DNA of 64,000 nucleotides from Pseudoxanthomonas beigongshangi (GTDB lineage: Bacteria > Pseudomonadota > Gammaproteobacteria > Xanthomonadales > Xanthomonadaceae), in NCBI RefSeq assembly GCF_016820515.1, contig NZ_JADHDV010000004.1:1-64000 (forward strand). The letters are read 5' to 3'. Below, piece by piece: positions 21,301 to 29,403 of the stretch (position 1 is its first letter; each line of letters opens with the position of its first letter). The notes beneath the pieces were generated by a model. The model saw only the letters and a list, made by a program, of their open reading frames with translations, searched no databases and was not told where the DNA came from. The position numbers and the translations under genes are program-made.

Positions 21301-22068
21301 ATGCTGGCTCGGTTAGTGAACGTGTTCCGTGGTTTCTTTGCGCAGTTCGTCAAGGGGATGGAAAAGCGCAATCCGGAAGCCCTGCTGGAACTGGAACAGG
21401 AAAACCTGCGCAAGCAGATCGGCAGCTACAACCAGAGCCTGGCGACCCATGCCGGCCTGGCCGAGCGCCTGATCGGCCAAGTGCGCAAGCTGGAGAACGA
21501 AGAACGCGAGCTGCGCGCGCGCACCACCGCCCACCTGCGCGCGGGCAACCGCGATGCCGCCGCCCAGCACGCCCTGCGCCTGCAGACGGTCAGCCGCGAG
21601 TTGCAGGAAAACCGCGACCAGATGGAGCAGGCCGAAGCCACCTACAAGAACCTGGTGAAGGCGCGCGACGTCGCCGTGGCCGCCGCGCGCGCCAAGATCG
21701 AGAGCCTGAAGGGCGCCATCAACGACATGCGCATGAAGCACGCGCTGGCGGAAATGAACGAGATGGCCGCCGGCATGGTCACCACGATCGGCGGTTCCGG
21801 CGACACCCTCGATCGCCTGCACGAGATGGTCGAGGAAGAGCGCAACAAGGCCGCCGGCCGCGCTCGGGTCGCGCGCGATGCGCTCGACATGAACCAGATC
21901 GAGGTCAAGGAAGCCGAGCAGAAGGCGCTGGCCGACCAGGCGCTCGCGGATTTCGCCGCGGCCGAGGGCATTTCCCTGCAGGCCGAACCGGCTGCGACGC
22001 CAGCCGCGCCCCGCAGCATGGGCGCCGCCGAGGCTGCCAAACCGGTGTCGGAAAACGACGCGGGCTGA
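21301..22068 (+). CDS. pspA: PspA/IM30-family protein (ESCRT-III superfamily)
   Basis: 255-residue, almost wholly helical protein of the PspA/Vipp1 family, which bind and remodel stressed inner membrane. It opens with an amphipathic segment MLARLVNVFRGFFAQFVKGM, then long coiled-coil helices (ALLELEQENLRKQIGSYNQ, LIGQVRKLENEERELRARTT, QTVSRELQENRDQMEQAEAT, KARDVAVAAARAKIESLKGA) and a charged C-terminal tail. The ATG at 21301 has GGGGGCG upstream. No pspB, pspC or pspF lies near; instead it heads a four-gene operon with a classical AAA ATPase, a membrane coiled-coil protein and an SBP-OmpA protein. Confidence 0.85.
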   Translation: MLARLVNVFRGFFAQFVKGMEKRNPEALLELEQENLRKQIGSYNQSLATHAGLAERLIGQVRKLENEERELRARTTAHLRAGNRDAAAQHALRLQTVSRELQENRDQMEQAEATYKNLVKARDVAVAAARAKIESLKGAINDMRMKHALAEMNEMAAGMVTTIGGSGDTLDRLHEMVEEERNKAAGRARVARDALDMNQIEVKEAEQKALADQALADFAAAEGISLQAEPAATPAAPRSMGAAEAAKPVSENDAG

Positions 22069-22085
22069 TCGCCCCGCCCTTGCCC

Positions 22086-22122
22086 GGAGGATGGCCGCCA
22101 TGCAGGCGAAGGCGCACTGATG
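22086..22122 (+). promoter_or_regulatory. Shine-Dalgarno and tiny leader frame coupled to the AAA gene
   Basis: A strong GGAGG (22086-22090) is nine bases before an ATG at 22100 that reads only MQAKAH and stops with TGA at 22118-22120, overlapping the AAA start as TGATG. The AAA start itself has only a weak AAGG in front. Ribosomes ending the leader could restart on the ATPase. Whether the leader is really translated is unknown. Confidence 0.45.
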
Positions 22123-23778
22123 CCGCTCGATAGCAACGCCCCGGCGTGGGCGCACGAACTGGCGCTGGCCTATGAAAGCGGCGCGCACGGACAGTTCGTC
22201 CTGTACGGCAACGTCGGCGATCGCCTGCCGCTGTCGGGGCGACTGGTCAGCCTGACCCGCTGGCTGGAATCGCAGTTGCTCACCGGTTTCGACGTGGTGT
22301 TCCAGTACGACCCCGGCAACGGGCTCACCGTGCTGCGCGGCAGTGATCGCCTGCGCCAGTGGCTGGCCGGTCGCGATGACGCCGCCTGGCCGCGCGAACC
22401 GCGGGCGGCGGTCGAACGCGTTTCCCACTACCTGCGCTACCTCGCCAACCTGAAGGCGCTGGGACAAGGCGACGGCGAGCACGTGGCGGTGATCATGCGC
22501 GGCATCGATCAGGTGTTGCCGGGCGGGCGCGCCGGCGACTTCGAGATCGCCAGCCTGGCCAGCCTGGTGCGCGACTGGGCCAGCGAATCTCCGTTCACCG
22601 ACCAGGCCTTCGCCAGTTTCCTGATCGCCGACAACCTCAACGACCTGCACCCGCAGATCGCTTTCCATCCGCGCGTCGCGCGCATCCGCGTGCCGCTGCC
22701 CGACGAGGCCATGCTGGGCCAGGCGCTGGCGCAACTGCGGCTGGATCACCCGGGCGCCTTCGCTGGGGCCGACGACGGCATGATCACCGGCGCCCTGACC
22801 GGCGTCAGCATCAGCGCCCTGCAAAGCCTGGTGAGGACCTGCGCCCACCAGGGCCGCGCGCTGGGACCGGCCGACTGGTTGCGGGTCAAGAAGCAGCTTG
22901 TCGAGGGCGATGCCAGCGGCCTGGTCGAGTTCATCGACTCCCGTCGCACGCTCGACGACTACGAGGCGCCGCCGGCGCTGAAGGAATGGTTGCGCCAGGA
23001 CATCGCGCTGTGGCGCGCGGCCAACCTGCGCGCCCTGCCGATGGGTTACCTGTTCTGCGGTCCGGTCGGCACCGGCAAGACCTTCCTGGTCGAATGCCTG
23101 GCGGGCGAAGCCGGCGTGCCGGTGCTGAAGCTGAAGAACTTCCGCGATCGCTGGGTCGGCTCCAGCGAAGGCAACCTGGAAAAGGTCTTCCGCCTGATCC
23201 GCGCGCTTGGCCGCTGCATCGTGTTCATCGATGAAGCCGACCAGACACTGGGCAAGCGCGACTCGGGCAACGGCGACAGCGGCCTGTCCGGCCGGCTGTA
23301 TTCGATGATCGCCCAGGAGATGTCCGACACCGACAACCGTGGCCGGGTGATGTGGGTGCTGGCTTCCTCGCGCCCGGACCTGATCGAAGTCGACCTGAAG
23401 CGGCCGGGCCGCATCGACGTCAAGATCCCGCTGCTGCCCACCACCACCGCCGCCGAAAGCGCGGCCCTGCTCGATGCCCTGCTGAAACGCTTCGGCATGG
23501 CGCCGGGCGCTGAGGCATTGCTGGCGCTGCCGTCCCCGTTGCCGCTGTTGCTGACTCCCGGCGCCGCCGAAGCCTTCGCGGTGAAGGCCTACCGGCAGGC
23601 CCAGACCACCGGCGTCGCCCCGCTGGAAGCGATCGCCGCGCTGCTGGCCGGCTACCAGCCGCCGGTGCCGCTGGAGGTGCTGGAGTTCCAGATGCGCATC
23701 GCCGTCGCCGAGGCCACCGATCTGCGTTTCGTGCCACCCTCGCTGCGTCCGCTGGCGGCCGGGAGCACAACGCCATGA
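22120..23778 (+). CDS. Classical-clade AAA+ ATPase of the PspA operon, with degenerate first AAA domain
   Basis: 552-residue ATPase. The active module is residues ~290-450: Walker A GPVGTGKT (314-321), pore loop RWVGSSEGNLEKVF, Walker B CIVFIDEAD (366-374), sensor-1 region WVLASSRPDLI and arginine-finger motif KRPGR (428-431), all in the style of the Vps4/FtsH/katanin clade. Residues ~1-270 look like a second, dead AAA domain (QFVLYGNVGDRLPL, HVAVIMRGIDQVLPG, FLIADNLNDLHP) with no P-loop lysine. It lies directly after pspA and overlaps the next gene by ATGA. Role inferred: remodelling of PspA assemblies, as Vps4 does for ESCRT-III. Confidence 0.85.
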   Translation: MPLDSNAPAWAHELALAYESGAHGQFVLYGNVGDRLPLSGRLVSLTRWLESQLLTGFDVVFQYDPGNGLTVLRGSDRLRQWLAGRDDAAWPREPRAAVERVSHYLRYLANLKALGQGDGEHVAVIMRGIDQVLPGGRAGDFEIASLASLVRDWASESPFTDQAFASFLIADNLNDLHPQIAFHPRVARIRVPLPDEAMLGQALAQLRLDHPGAFAGADDGMITGALTGVSISALQSLVRTCAHQGRALGPADWLRVKKQLVEGDASGLVEFIDSRRTLDDYEAPPALKEWLRQDIALWRAANLRALPMGYLFCGPVGTGKTFLVECLAGEAGVPVLKLKNFRDRWVGSSEGNLEKVFRLIRALGRCIVFIDEADQTLGKRDSGNGDSGLSGRLYSMIAQEMSDTDNRGRVMWVLASSRPDLIEVDLKRPGRIDVKIPLLPTTTAAESAALLDALLKRFGMAPGAEALLALPSPLPLLLTPGAAEAFAVKAYRQAQTTGVAPLEAIAALLAGYQPPVPLEVLEFQMRIAVAEATDLRFVPPSLRPLAAGSTTP

Positions 23779-24632
23779 ATGCGTTCCGCTACGCCTGGGC
23801 CGCCTTCAATGCGCGTCCGCTGGGCATGCCGGTTCCGCCCAACTGGATTGGCCTGGCGGCCTTCGCGCTGGCCGGCATCTTCCTGACGCCGGGTTTCTTC
23901 GTGCTGGGCGCGGGCGCGGAAATCGCCTATCTGTACTGGCTGTCGAACCATCGCCGCTTCCGCGCCACGGTGGATGCGCAGGCGTCGCCGCAGGAGTCGG
24001 AAGCGGATCGGCGCTACCGCGAACTGCGGGATCCGCTGCCCGTCCCGCAACGCCGCCAGCAGGACGCGCTGGAGCACAAGGCGCGCGTGATCATCCAGAT
24101 GCTCGACAAGTCGCCGGTGATGGCGGCACATGCGGACAGCCTGGAACAGTTGGTGTGGCTGCATCTGCGCCTGCTGGCCGCGCGCACCGCGATTGCCGGC
24201 GTGGTGCACACCGCGCGCGAGGAAAGCGCGGTGCTGGACAAGCAGGAAGCGACCATCGAGGCGCGGCTGGGCCGCGACGACCTGAGCGAGGAACTGCGGC
24301 GCAGCCTGCAGCAGCAGAAGACCGTGATCGACCAGCGCCAGGCCGCGCATGCCGATGCCGGTCGCCGGCTCGAGCATGTCGACTCCGAGTTGCAGCGCAT
24401 CGGCCAGCAGGTGGCGCTGTTGCGCGAGCAGGCGCTGCTGGCCATCGACGAAGGCAGCATCGGCAGCTCGCTGGATGCGCTCAGCGCCTCCTTCGCCGAA
24501 GCCAATCGCTGGCTGGAAGGCCAGCGCGACCTGTTGGGCGTCCTCGACCTGAACGCGCAGCCCCGGTTGCCGTCGGCCGTGCTGCGCCCGCCCGTTCCCC
24601 GTACCGTGATCGAAGAAGGAGAGTCGTCGTGA
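23775..24632 (+). CDS. Membrane-anchored coiled-coil protein of the PspA operon
   Basis: 285-residue protein of unknown family. Residues ~23-56 form one or two membrane segments (NWIGLAAFALAGIFLTPGFF, VLGAGAEIAYLYWLS); the remaining ~220 residues are charged coiled coil (DALEHKARVIIQMLDKSP, LDKQEATIEARLGRDDLSEE, LRRSLQQQKTVIDQRQAAHA, RRLEHVDSELQRIGQQVALL). It overlaps the AAA gene by ATGA and the following gene by GTGA, so the three are tightly coupled. A plausible role is to dock PspA or the ATPase at the inner membrane. No catalytic motif is seen. Confidence 0.75.
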   Translation: MNAFRYAWAAFNARPLGMPVPPNWIGLAAFALAGIFLTPGFFVLGAGAEIAYLYWLSNHRRFRATVDAQASPQESEADRRYRELRDPLPVPQRRQQDALEHKARVIIQMLDKSPVMAAHADSLEQLVWLHLRLLAARTAIAGVVHTAREESAVLDKQEATIEARLGRDDLSEELRRSLQQQKTVIDQRQAAHADAGRRLEHVDSELQRIGQQVALLREQALLAIDEGSIGSSLDALSASFAEANRWLEGQRDLLGVLDLNAQPRLPSAVLRPPVPRTVIEEGESS

Positions 24633-26323
24633 GCCGATCCGTTTCCCCGCCGCGCCGCCAGGCCGGCAATGCCAGCGGCAAGCTGATCACCGCGGTGCTG
24701 GTGCTGGCGCTGCTCGCGTTCGGCGCATGGCTGGTGATGCGCGACATGGGCAAGGACGAGCCGGCGGGCGCGACGACCTCGCAGGCGGCTGCCGGCAACA
24801 CCGACGGCAAGGCGCCGGTGCCGGTCGAACCGCAGGCCGGACTGCCCAACCTGGATGCGGCGGCGACCTACCAGCCCAAGGGCAACGTGGTCGACGTCGA
24901 CATCAGCGAGTACGCCGGCTATGCCGGCCTGATCGCGGCCAACGGCGGACTGGAGCCCAATCCGGATTCGTTCTTCGCGCGCGAGTACGGCTTCCAGGTC
25001 CGGCTGAGCCTCAACGAGGAGGAAGGCTGGTCCAAGCTCAACAACGGGCGGGTCGCCGCCTCGGTGACCACCGCCGACACCCTGGCCGTGCTCGGCCGCC
25101 AGTTCGACGTGGTGGTGCCGGCGCAGATCGGCTTCTCGCGCGGCGCCGACCAGGTGGTGGTCGACACCGGCATCGCCAGCATCAACCAGCTCAAGGGCAA
25201 GGTGCTGGCGGCCTCGCAGTTCAACGAAAGCGAGTTCTTCATCCGCTATCTGGCCTCCGAGGCCGGCGTGCCGGTCAAGGTGCTGCGCGACCTCGACGGG
25301 CGCCCGGGACCGGGCGAACTGGGCCTGGTGTTCTACGAGGACGCCTTCGTCGCCTGCGACGCCTACGAGCACGAACTCCAGGGCGGGTCACCGCGCCTGA
25401 ACGGTTGCGTCGGCTGGTCTCCGCGCACCGACGAGGTCGTCGCCGCCTCCGGCGGCCGCGCCAAGACCCTGGTCAGCAACCGCAACCTGCTGATCATCGC
25501 CGACCTGCTGCTGCTCAATCGCGGCTTCGCCGCCGCTCATCCCGACTGGGCGCGCGGGCTGGTGCACGGCCTGCTGGAAGGCAACCGGCTGGTCCGCGAC
25601 GAGGCGGCCACCCAGATCCCGGTGATCGCCAAGGCCTTCAAGTGGAACGAGGCCGACACCCGCGCCGAGCTGTCCAAGGTGCATCTGTCCAACCTGCCGG
25701 AGAACCTGGCCTTCTTCGAAGGCACCATCGATTCGGCCGGCTCCTTCCAGGGCATCTTCCAGTCCTCGGTGCTGGTGTACGGCAACCTGATCAAGAACCC
25801 CGCCGACCCGGCCCGCTTCGTGGACACCGCCGCCCTGCAGGCACTGAAGAAGAAAAGCCTGTACGCCAACCAGAGCATCGCCATCGCGCCGATCCGCAGC
25901 GGCAACGCGCAGGTTTCGCTGGAGGGCGATGCCCTGCTGAGCAAGGACATCCGGTTCTTCTTCCAATCCAATTCGGCGGTGCTCGACAAGTCCGCGCCGG
26001 CCAATGCCGGCTACCTGGACACGATCAAGAACTTCCTCCAGGTCAGCCCCGGCTCGGTGGTGCTGCTGCGCGGCCACGTCGATGACGGCCGCCGCAACGA
26101 GTTCCAGAAACAGGGCGGACAGGAACTGGTCCGGAGCATGTCGCTGAAGGCGATGGAGTTGTCGCGCCAGCGCGCGCAGGCGGTCCGCGATGCCCTGCTG
26201 GAACGCCATCCCAAGCTGGACGCCAACCGGATCGAACTGGTCGGCCGCGGCTGGGAGGAGCCGGCGGGCACCGACAGTGACCTGAACCGCCGCGTCGAGG
26301 TCCAGTGGTTCACCCTGGAATAG
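24629..26323 (+). CDS. Inner-membrane-tethered SBP-like protein with C-terminal OmpA domain
   Basis: 564 residues. The GTG at 24629 (GAAGGAGAG upstream) overlaps the previous stop as GTGA. A single membrane helix (LITAVLVLALLAFGAWLVM, ~18-37) is followed by a linker, then a ~350-residue ABC-type substrate-binding fold of the NMT1/TauA-like class (DISEYAGYAGLIAANGGLEP, FDVVVPAQIGFSRGADQVVV, LKGKVLAASQFNESEFFIRY), and an OmpA-like peptidoglycan-binding domain (FFFQSNSAVLDKSA, LLRGHVDD, NRRVEVQWF). No ABC permease or ATPase is present, so the binding domain probably senses something in the periplasm while the OmpA part grips the wall. Confidence 0.85.
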   Translation: MSRSVSPPRRQAGNASGKLITAVLVLALLAFGAWLVMRDMGKDEPAGATTSQAAAGNTDGKAPVPVEPQAGLPNLDAAATYQPKGNVVDVDISEYAGYAGLIAANGGLEPNPDSFFAREYGFQVRLSLNEEEGWSKLNNGRVAASVTTADTLAVLGRQFDVVVPAQIGFSRGADQVVVDTGIASINQLKGKVLAASQFNESEFFIRYLASEAGVPVKVLRDLDGRPGPGELGLVFYEDAFVACDAYEHELQGGSPRLNGCVGWSPRTDEVVAASGGRAKTLVSNRNLLIIADLLLLNRGFAAAHPDWARGLVHGLLEGNRLVRDEAATQIPVIAKAFKWNEADTRAELSKVHLSNLPENLAFFEGTIDSAGSFQGIFQSSVLVYGNLIKNPADPARFVDTAALQALKKKSLYANQSIAIAPIRSGNAQVSLEGDALLSKDIRFFFQSNSAVLDKSAPANAGYLDTIKNFLQVSPGSVVLLRGHVDDGRRNEFQKQGGQELVRSMSLKAMELSRQRAQAVRDALLERHPKLDANRIELVGRGWEEPAGTDSDLNRRVEVQWFTLE

Positions 26324-26375
26324 CCGGGACGGCGGACCGGGTCTCCTGGAATATGCCGGAAACCGCCACCCTGCT

Positions 26376-26381
26376 TATAAT
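26376..26381 (+). promoter_or_regulatory. Promoter -10 box for the cytochrome c gene
   Basis: Consensus TATAAT at 26376-26381, 120 bases before the GTG start, in an otherwise GC-rich 178-base gap. No good -35 box is visible 17 bases upstream. Confidence 0.45.
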
Positions 26382-26501
26382 AGGCCCCCTGTCCGTGGCG
26401 TCCGCGCCCGGCACTTGCCGCGAAACCCGCCCTGGTGGCGGTTTCCGACCCCGTTTTTCGTAGCCAAGCACGGCCCGCCGCCGTGCTGCCAAAGGTGGAA
26501 C

Positions 26502-27020
26502 GTGCGTAATTACGACCTCGAATTCCTCAAGCATTTCTCGATGGTGATCGGCTTCCTGGTCGTCGTCACCCTGGGCCTGATCATCGGTGCGCATTTCCTG
26601 CACTCCTCGATCCCGGCGGAAGTGAACCCGCAGGCCGCCAAGCGCACCGAGGGCCGCATCGCCCCGTCGGGCGCGGTGTACGCCGGCGCCACCGGTGCCG
26701 CGGCCCAGGCCGCCGCGCAGGCCGCCGCCGCCGCCGCCGCGGCTTCGCAGGTCGCCTACGGCGGCACCACCGACGGCCAGGTCATCTTCGACAACCTGTG
26801 CGGCGCCTGCCACAAGAACGGCACCGGCAACGCCCCGATGCTGACCGCCGCCGGCATGGGCGCGCGCGCCGCCAAGGGCAAGGACACCCTGTACAAGCAC
26901 GCCATCGAAGGCTTCACCGGTCCGGACGGCGGCATCATGCCCCCGAAGGGCGGCAACCCGGCCCTGACCGAAGAGCAGATCCACGCCACGGTCGACTGGA
27001 TGCTGGCGAACGTGAAGTAA
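26502..27020 (+). CDS. Membrane-anchored cytochrome c5-type protein
   Basis: 172-residue class I cytochrome c. The GTG at 26502 has GGTGGA just upstream. A single N-terminal helix (MVIGFLVVVTLGLIIGAHFL, ~14-33) anchors it in the inner membrane; an alanine-rich linker (~65-85, AAAQAAAQAAAAAAAA) holds the heme domain in the periplasm. Heme is bound by LCGACHKNG, with axial Met in GGIMPPKGGNP. Probably an electron carrier to terminal oxidases. Stands alone, closed by a strong terminator. Confidence 0.92.
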   Translation: MRNYDLEFLKHFSMVIGFLVVVTLGLIIGAHFLHSSIPAEVNPQAAKRTEGRIAPSGAVYAGATGAAAQAAAQAAAAAAAASQVAYGGTTDGQVIFDNLCGACHKNGTGNAPMLTAAGMGARAAKGKDTLYKHAIEGFTGPDGGIMPPKGGNPALTEEQIHATVDWMLANVK

Positions 27021-27044
27021 GCCTCCGGCTTGCACGCGTCGCTG

Positions 27045-27072
27045 AAAACGCCGCCTTCGGGCGGCGTTTTTC
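27045..27072 (+). terminator. Rho-independent terminator after cytochrome c
   Basis: Stem ACGCCGCC (27048-27055), TTCG loop, GGCGGCGT (27060-27067) and a T run, 27 bases after the stop codon. The A run on the left side means it could also work in the other direction. Confidence 0.9.
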
Positions 27073-27125
27073 GTTGGTGATCCGAACTCCGCGCCAAGAG
27101 CCAATTCCCGCTCGCCTCCGGCGCC

Positions 27126-27232
27126 CGCCCCCTTTTCAAAAGGGAGCTGACAACACCGCTCCCGATCGCCCCGATGTCTTGCCTCCCCCTTTGTTGCGCT
27201 TCACGACCGCCGAGTGGCTGGTCAAAGGGGGA
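27126..27232. repeat. CCCCCTTT-type palindromic repeat fragments
   Basis: CCCCCTTTTCAAAAGGG (27128-27144) and a longer piece from TCCCCCTTTG (27184) through CCGAGTGGCTGGTCAAAGGG to 27232. These are partial copies of the family seen more fully at 29150-29307 and 44699-45013. The 27073-27331 gap has no gene. Confidence 0.6.
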
Positions 27233-27331
27233 TGACCCGCCATTTGGCGGTCGAGGAGCGTTGGCGCTTCCCCATCACCCGTCATCCCCGCTGGCTATCA
27301 TGTCCGGCTCGACAATCCGCCAGACATCGCC

Positions 27332-29062
27332 ATGCCCTTTCGCCGCGCCCTGCTCGCCACCGCCCTGCTGACCTGTGCCGCGATGGCCCGGGCCGGGGAT
27401 GCCGACGTCATCGCCATCGGCCAGGTCCAGGGCGCCGGTATGGCCAGCCCGCTGGCGGGCCAGGCGGTCACGGTCGAAGGCGTGGTCACCGCCGATTTCC
27501 GCCGGGGGCTGGGCGGCTTCTTCCTGCAGGATGCCGGCGACGGTGATCCGGCGACCTCGGACGGCGTGTTCATTCCGCTCGCCTTCGACGCCAACGCGGA
27601 TGAGGGCGAGACGCCGAAGGTCGGCCAGCGCTACCGGGTGCGGGGCGAGGTCACCGAGCTGGAACCGGGTCGGCAGGGCAGCCGCCTGACCGCGATCACC
27701 CCGGGTGACATCGAGCGTCTCGGAACTCCGGTGCCCGCGATCGACCCGGTCGTGCTGACGGCCGCGCCCGCGGACTGGGAAGCCCTGGAAGGCATGCGCG
27801 TGCGCATCGCCGCGCCGCTCACCGTCAGCGGCACCGATCAGGTCGAGCGTTTCGGCGAGCTCACCGCCGCGTTCGAAGGCCGGCTGTGGCAGCCCAGCGA
27901 GGTGGCCGCGCCCGGCAGCGAGGCGTTCAAGCAGGTGCTGAAGGACAACGCCCGCCGCCGCCTGACCCTGGACGACGGCAGCGGCGAGCGGGATCCCAAG
28001 GCCATCGCCTGGCTCGGCGGGCAACCGATCCCGCGCGTGGGCACCGTCCTGGAGGGCGTCGAAGGCATCGTCGACGAGCGCCATGGCAGCCATCGCCTGC
28101 AACTGACCGGTCGCCCGGCACTGCCCGCCCCCGCCTACCCGCTCGCGCCCCGCGTGCCGGGCACGCTCAAGATCGCCGCGTTCAACCTGGAAAACCTGTT
28201 CAACGGCGACGGCCACGGCGGCGGCTTCCCGACCCCGCGCGGCGCCAAGACCCCCGAGCAATTGCAGGCACAGCTGGCCAAGCTGGTCGCCACCGTGCGC
28301 GCGCTCGATGCCGACGTGGCGGCGCTGATGGAACTGGAGAACGACGGCTACGGCCCCGACTCCAGCCTCGCCCAGTTCGTCGCGGCCCTGAACGCGAAGG
28401 GCGGCGACTGGCGCTTCATCGACGCCGGCCAGGGACCGGGGCCGGACACCATCCGGGTCGGCCTGATCTACCGCGCCTCCCGGGTCACGCCGGTCGGCCA
28501 GCCCGCCACGCTGGCGGGCGGTCCCTTCGGCGACCGCAGCCGGGTGCCGCTGGCACAGGCGTTCCGGCGCGGGCAAGGGCCGGCGTTCGTGGTCGTGGCC
28601 AATCACTTCAAGTCCAAGGGCTGCTCGGAAGCCACCGGCGCCGATCAGGATCAGGGCGACACCCAGGGTTGTTGGAACGCGCTGCGGCTGGATTCGGCGC
28701 GCCGCCTGGACGCGTGGCTGAAGCAGGACCCGACCGGCCAGGGCGGCGCGATGACGGTCATCCTCGGCGACTTCAACGCCTATGCGATGGAGGACCCGGT
28801 GCGCTGGCTGCGCGAGGCCGGCTGGCGCGACGCCTTCGCCGTGGCCAGGGTGGAACGGCCCTACAGCTACGTCTACAACGGCCTGAGCGGCCGCCTGGAT
28901 CACGCCCTGCTCACGCCCGCGCTGTCGGCGCGCCTGCGCGGCGCGGCCGAGTGGCATCTCAACGCCGATTCGGCGGACAGCGCCGGCTACCTCCACGGCG
29001 ATGCCGGCCAGCCCTGGCGCAGTTCGGATCATGATCCGCTGCTGCTGGGGTTTGATCTCTGA
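27332..29062 (+). CDS. ExeM/NucH-family extracellular endonuclease
   Basis: 576-residue secreted nuclease. Signal peptide MPFRRALLATALLTCAAMAR-A; then an OB-fold-like region (~25-150, VEGVVTADFRRGLGGFFLQD), and an endonuclease/exonuclease/phosphatase domain from ~275 with the family marks FNLENLF, ALMELEND, VVANHFKSKG, LGDFNAY and SSDHDPLLL. Such enzymes degrade extracellular DNA for nutrients or biofilm control. No C-terminal sorting tail or lamin-tail domain is present. It is a single gene. Confidence 0.92.
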   Translation: MPFRRALLATALLTCAAMARAGDADVIAIGQVQGAGMASPLAGQAVTVEGVVTADFRRGLGGFFLQDAGDGDPATSDGVFIPLAFDANADEGETPKVGQRYRVRGEVTELEPGRQGSRLTAITPGDIERLGTPVPAIDPVVLTAAPADWEALEGMRVRIAAPLTVSGTDQVERFGELTAAFEGRLWQPSEVAAPGSEAFKQVLKDNARRRLTLDDGSGERDPKAIAWLGGQPIPRVGTVLEGVEGIVDERHGSHRLQLTGRPALPAPAYPLAPRVPGTLKIAAFNLENLFNGDGHGGGFPTPRGAKTPEQLQAQLAKLVATVRALDADVAALMELENDGYGPDSSLAQFVAALNAKGGDWRFIDAGQGPGPDTIRVGLIYRASRVTPVGQPATLAGGPFGDRSRVPLAQAFRRGQGPAFVVVANHFKSKGCSEATGADQDQGDTQGCWNALRLDSARRLDAWLKQDPTGQGGAMTVILGDFNAYAMEDPVRWLREAGWRDAFAVARVERPYSYVYNGLSGRLDHALLTPALSARLRGAAEWHLNADSADSAGYLHGDAGQPWRSSDHDPLLLGFDL

Positions 29063-29100
29063 GCAATGAGATGGTGGGTGTTCTTCAAAGGTAAAAGGAA

Positions 29101-29307
29101 GAACAAGGGGGTCTTGTTCTCCCCGCCAACAGCAAGCGCTTTTCAACAGCCTCATAGCTGGTCAATCCCCCGTCGCCTTCGGCGCCCGCCCCCTTTTGCG
29201 CTTTCAACAGCCGCATGGCTGGTCAAGGGGGCAAAACGGCGCGCGATGCCTGAACTCTCCGGCTTTTACCTCCCCCTTTGAAAAAGGGGGATTGAGGGGG
29301 ATTTGCT
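29101..29307. repeat. Compound CT-rich palindromic repeat
   Basis: Contains TCAACAGCCGCATGGCTGGT (29203-29222), a second degenerate copy at 29143-29164, and CCCCCTTTGAAAAAGGGGG followed by ATTGAGGGGGATTTGCT (29272-29307). The same modules recur at 44699-45013. They fill the 340-base gap before the oxidoreductase gene; no gene seen. Confidence 0.7.
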
Positions 29308-29403
29308 CCTGAACCAGGCCCGCAGGACCCCGCTGCTACAATTCGCGCCTTTCGCGTCCGGCCGCCTTGGCCGGATCACGCCAGCCGCTCCAGGGGCCAG
29401 CCC

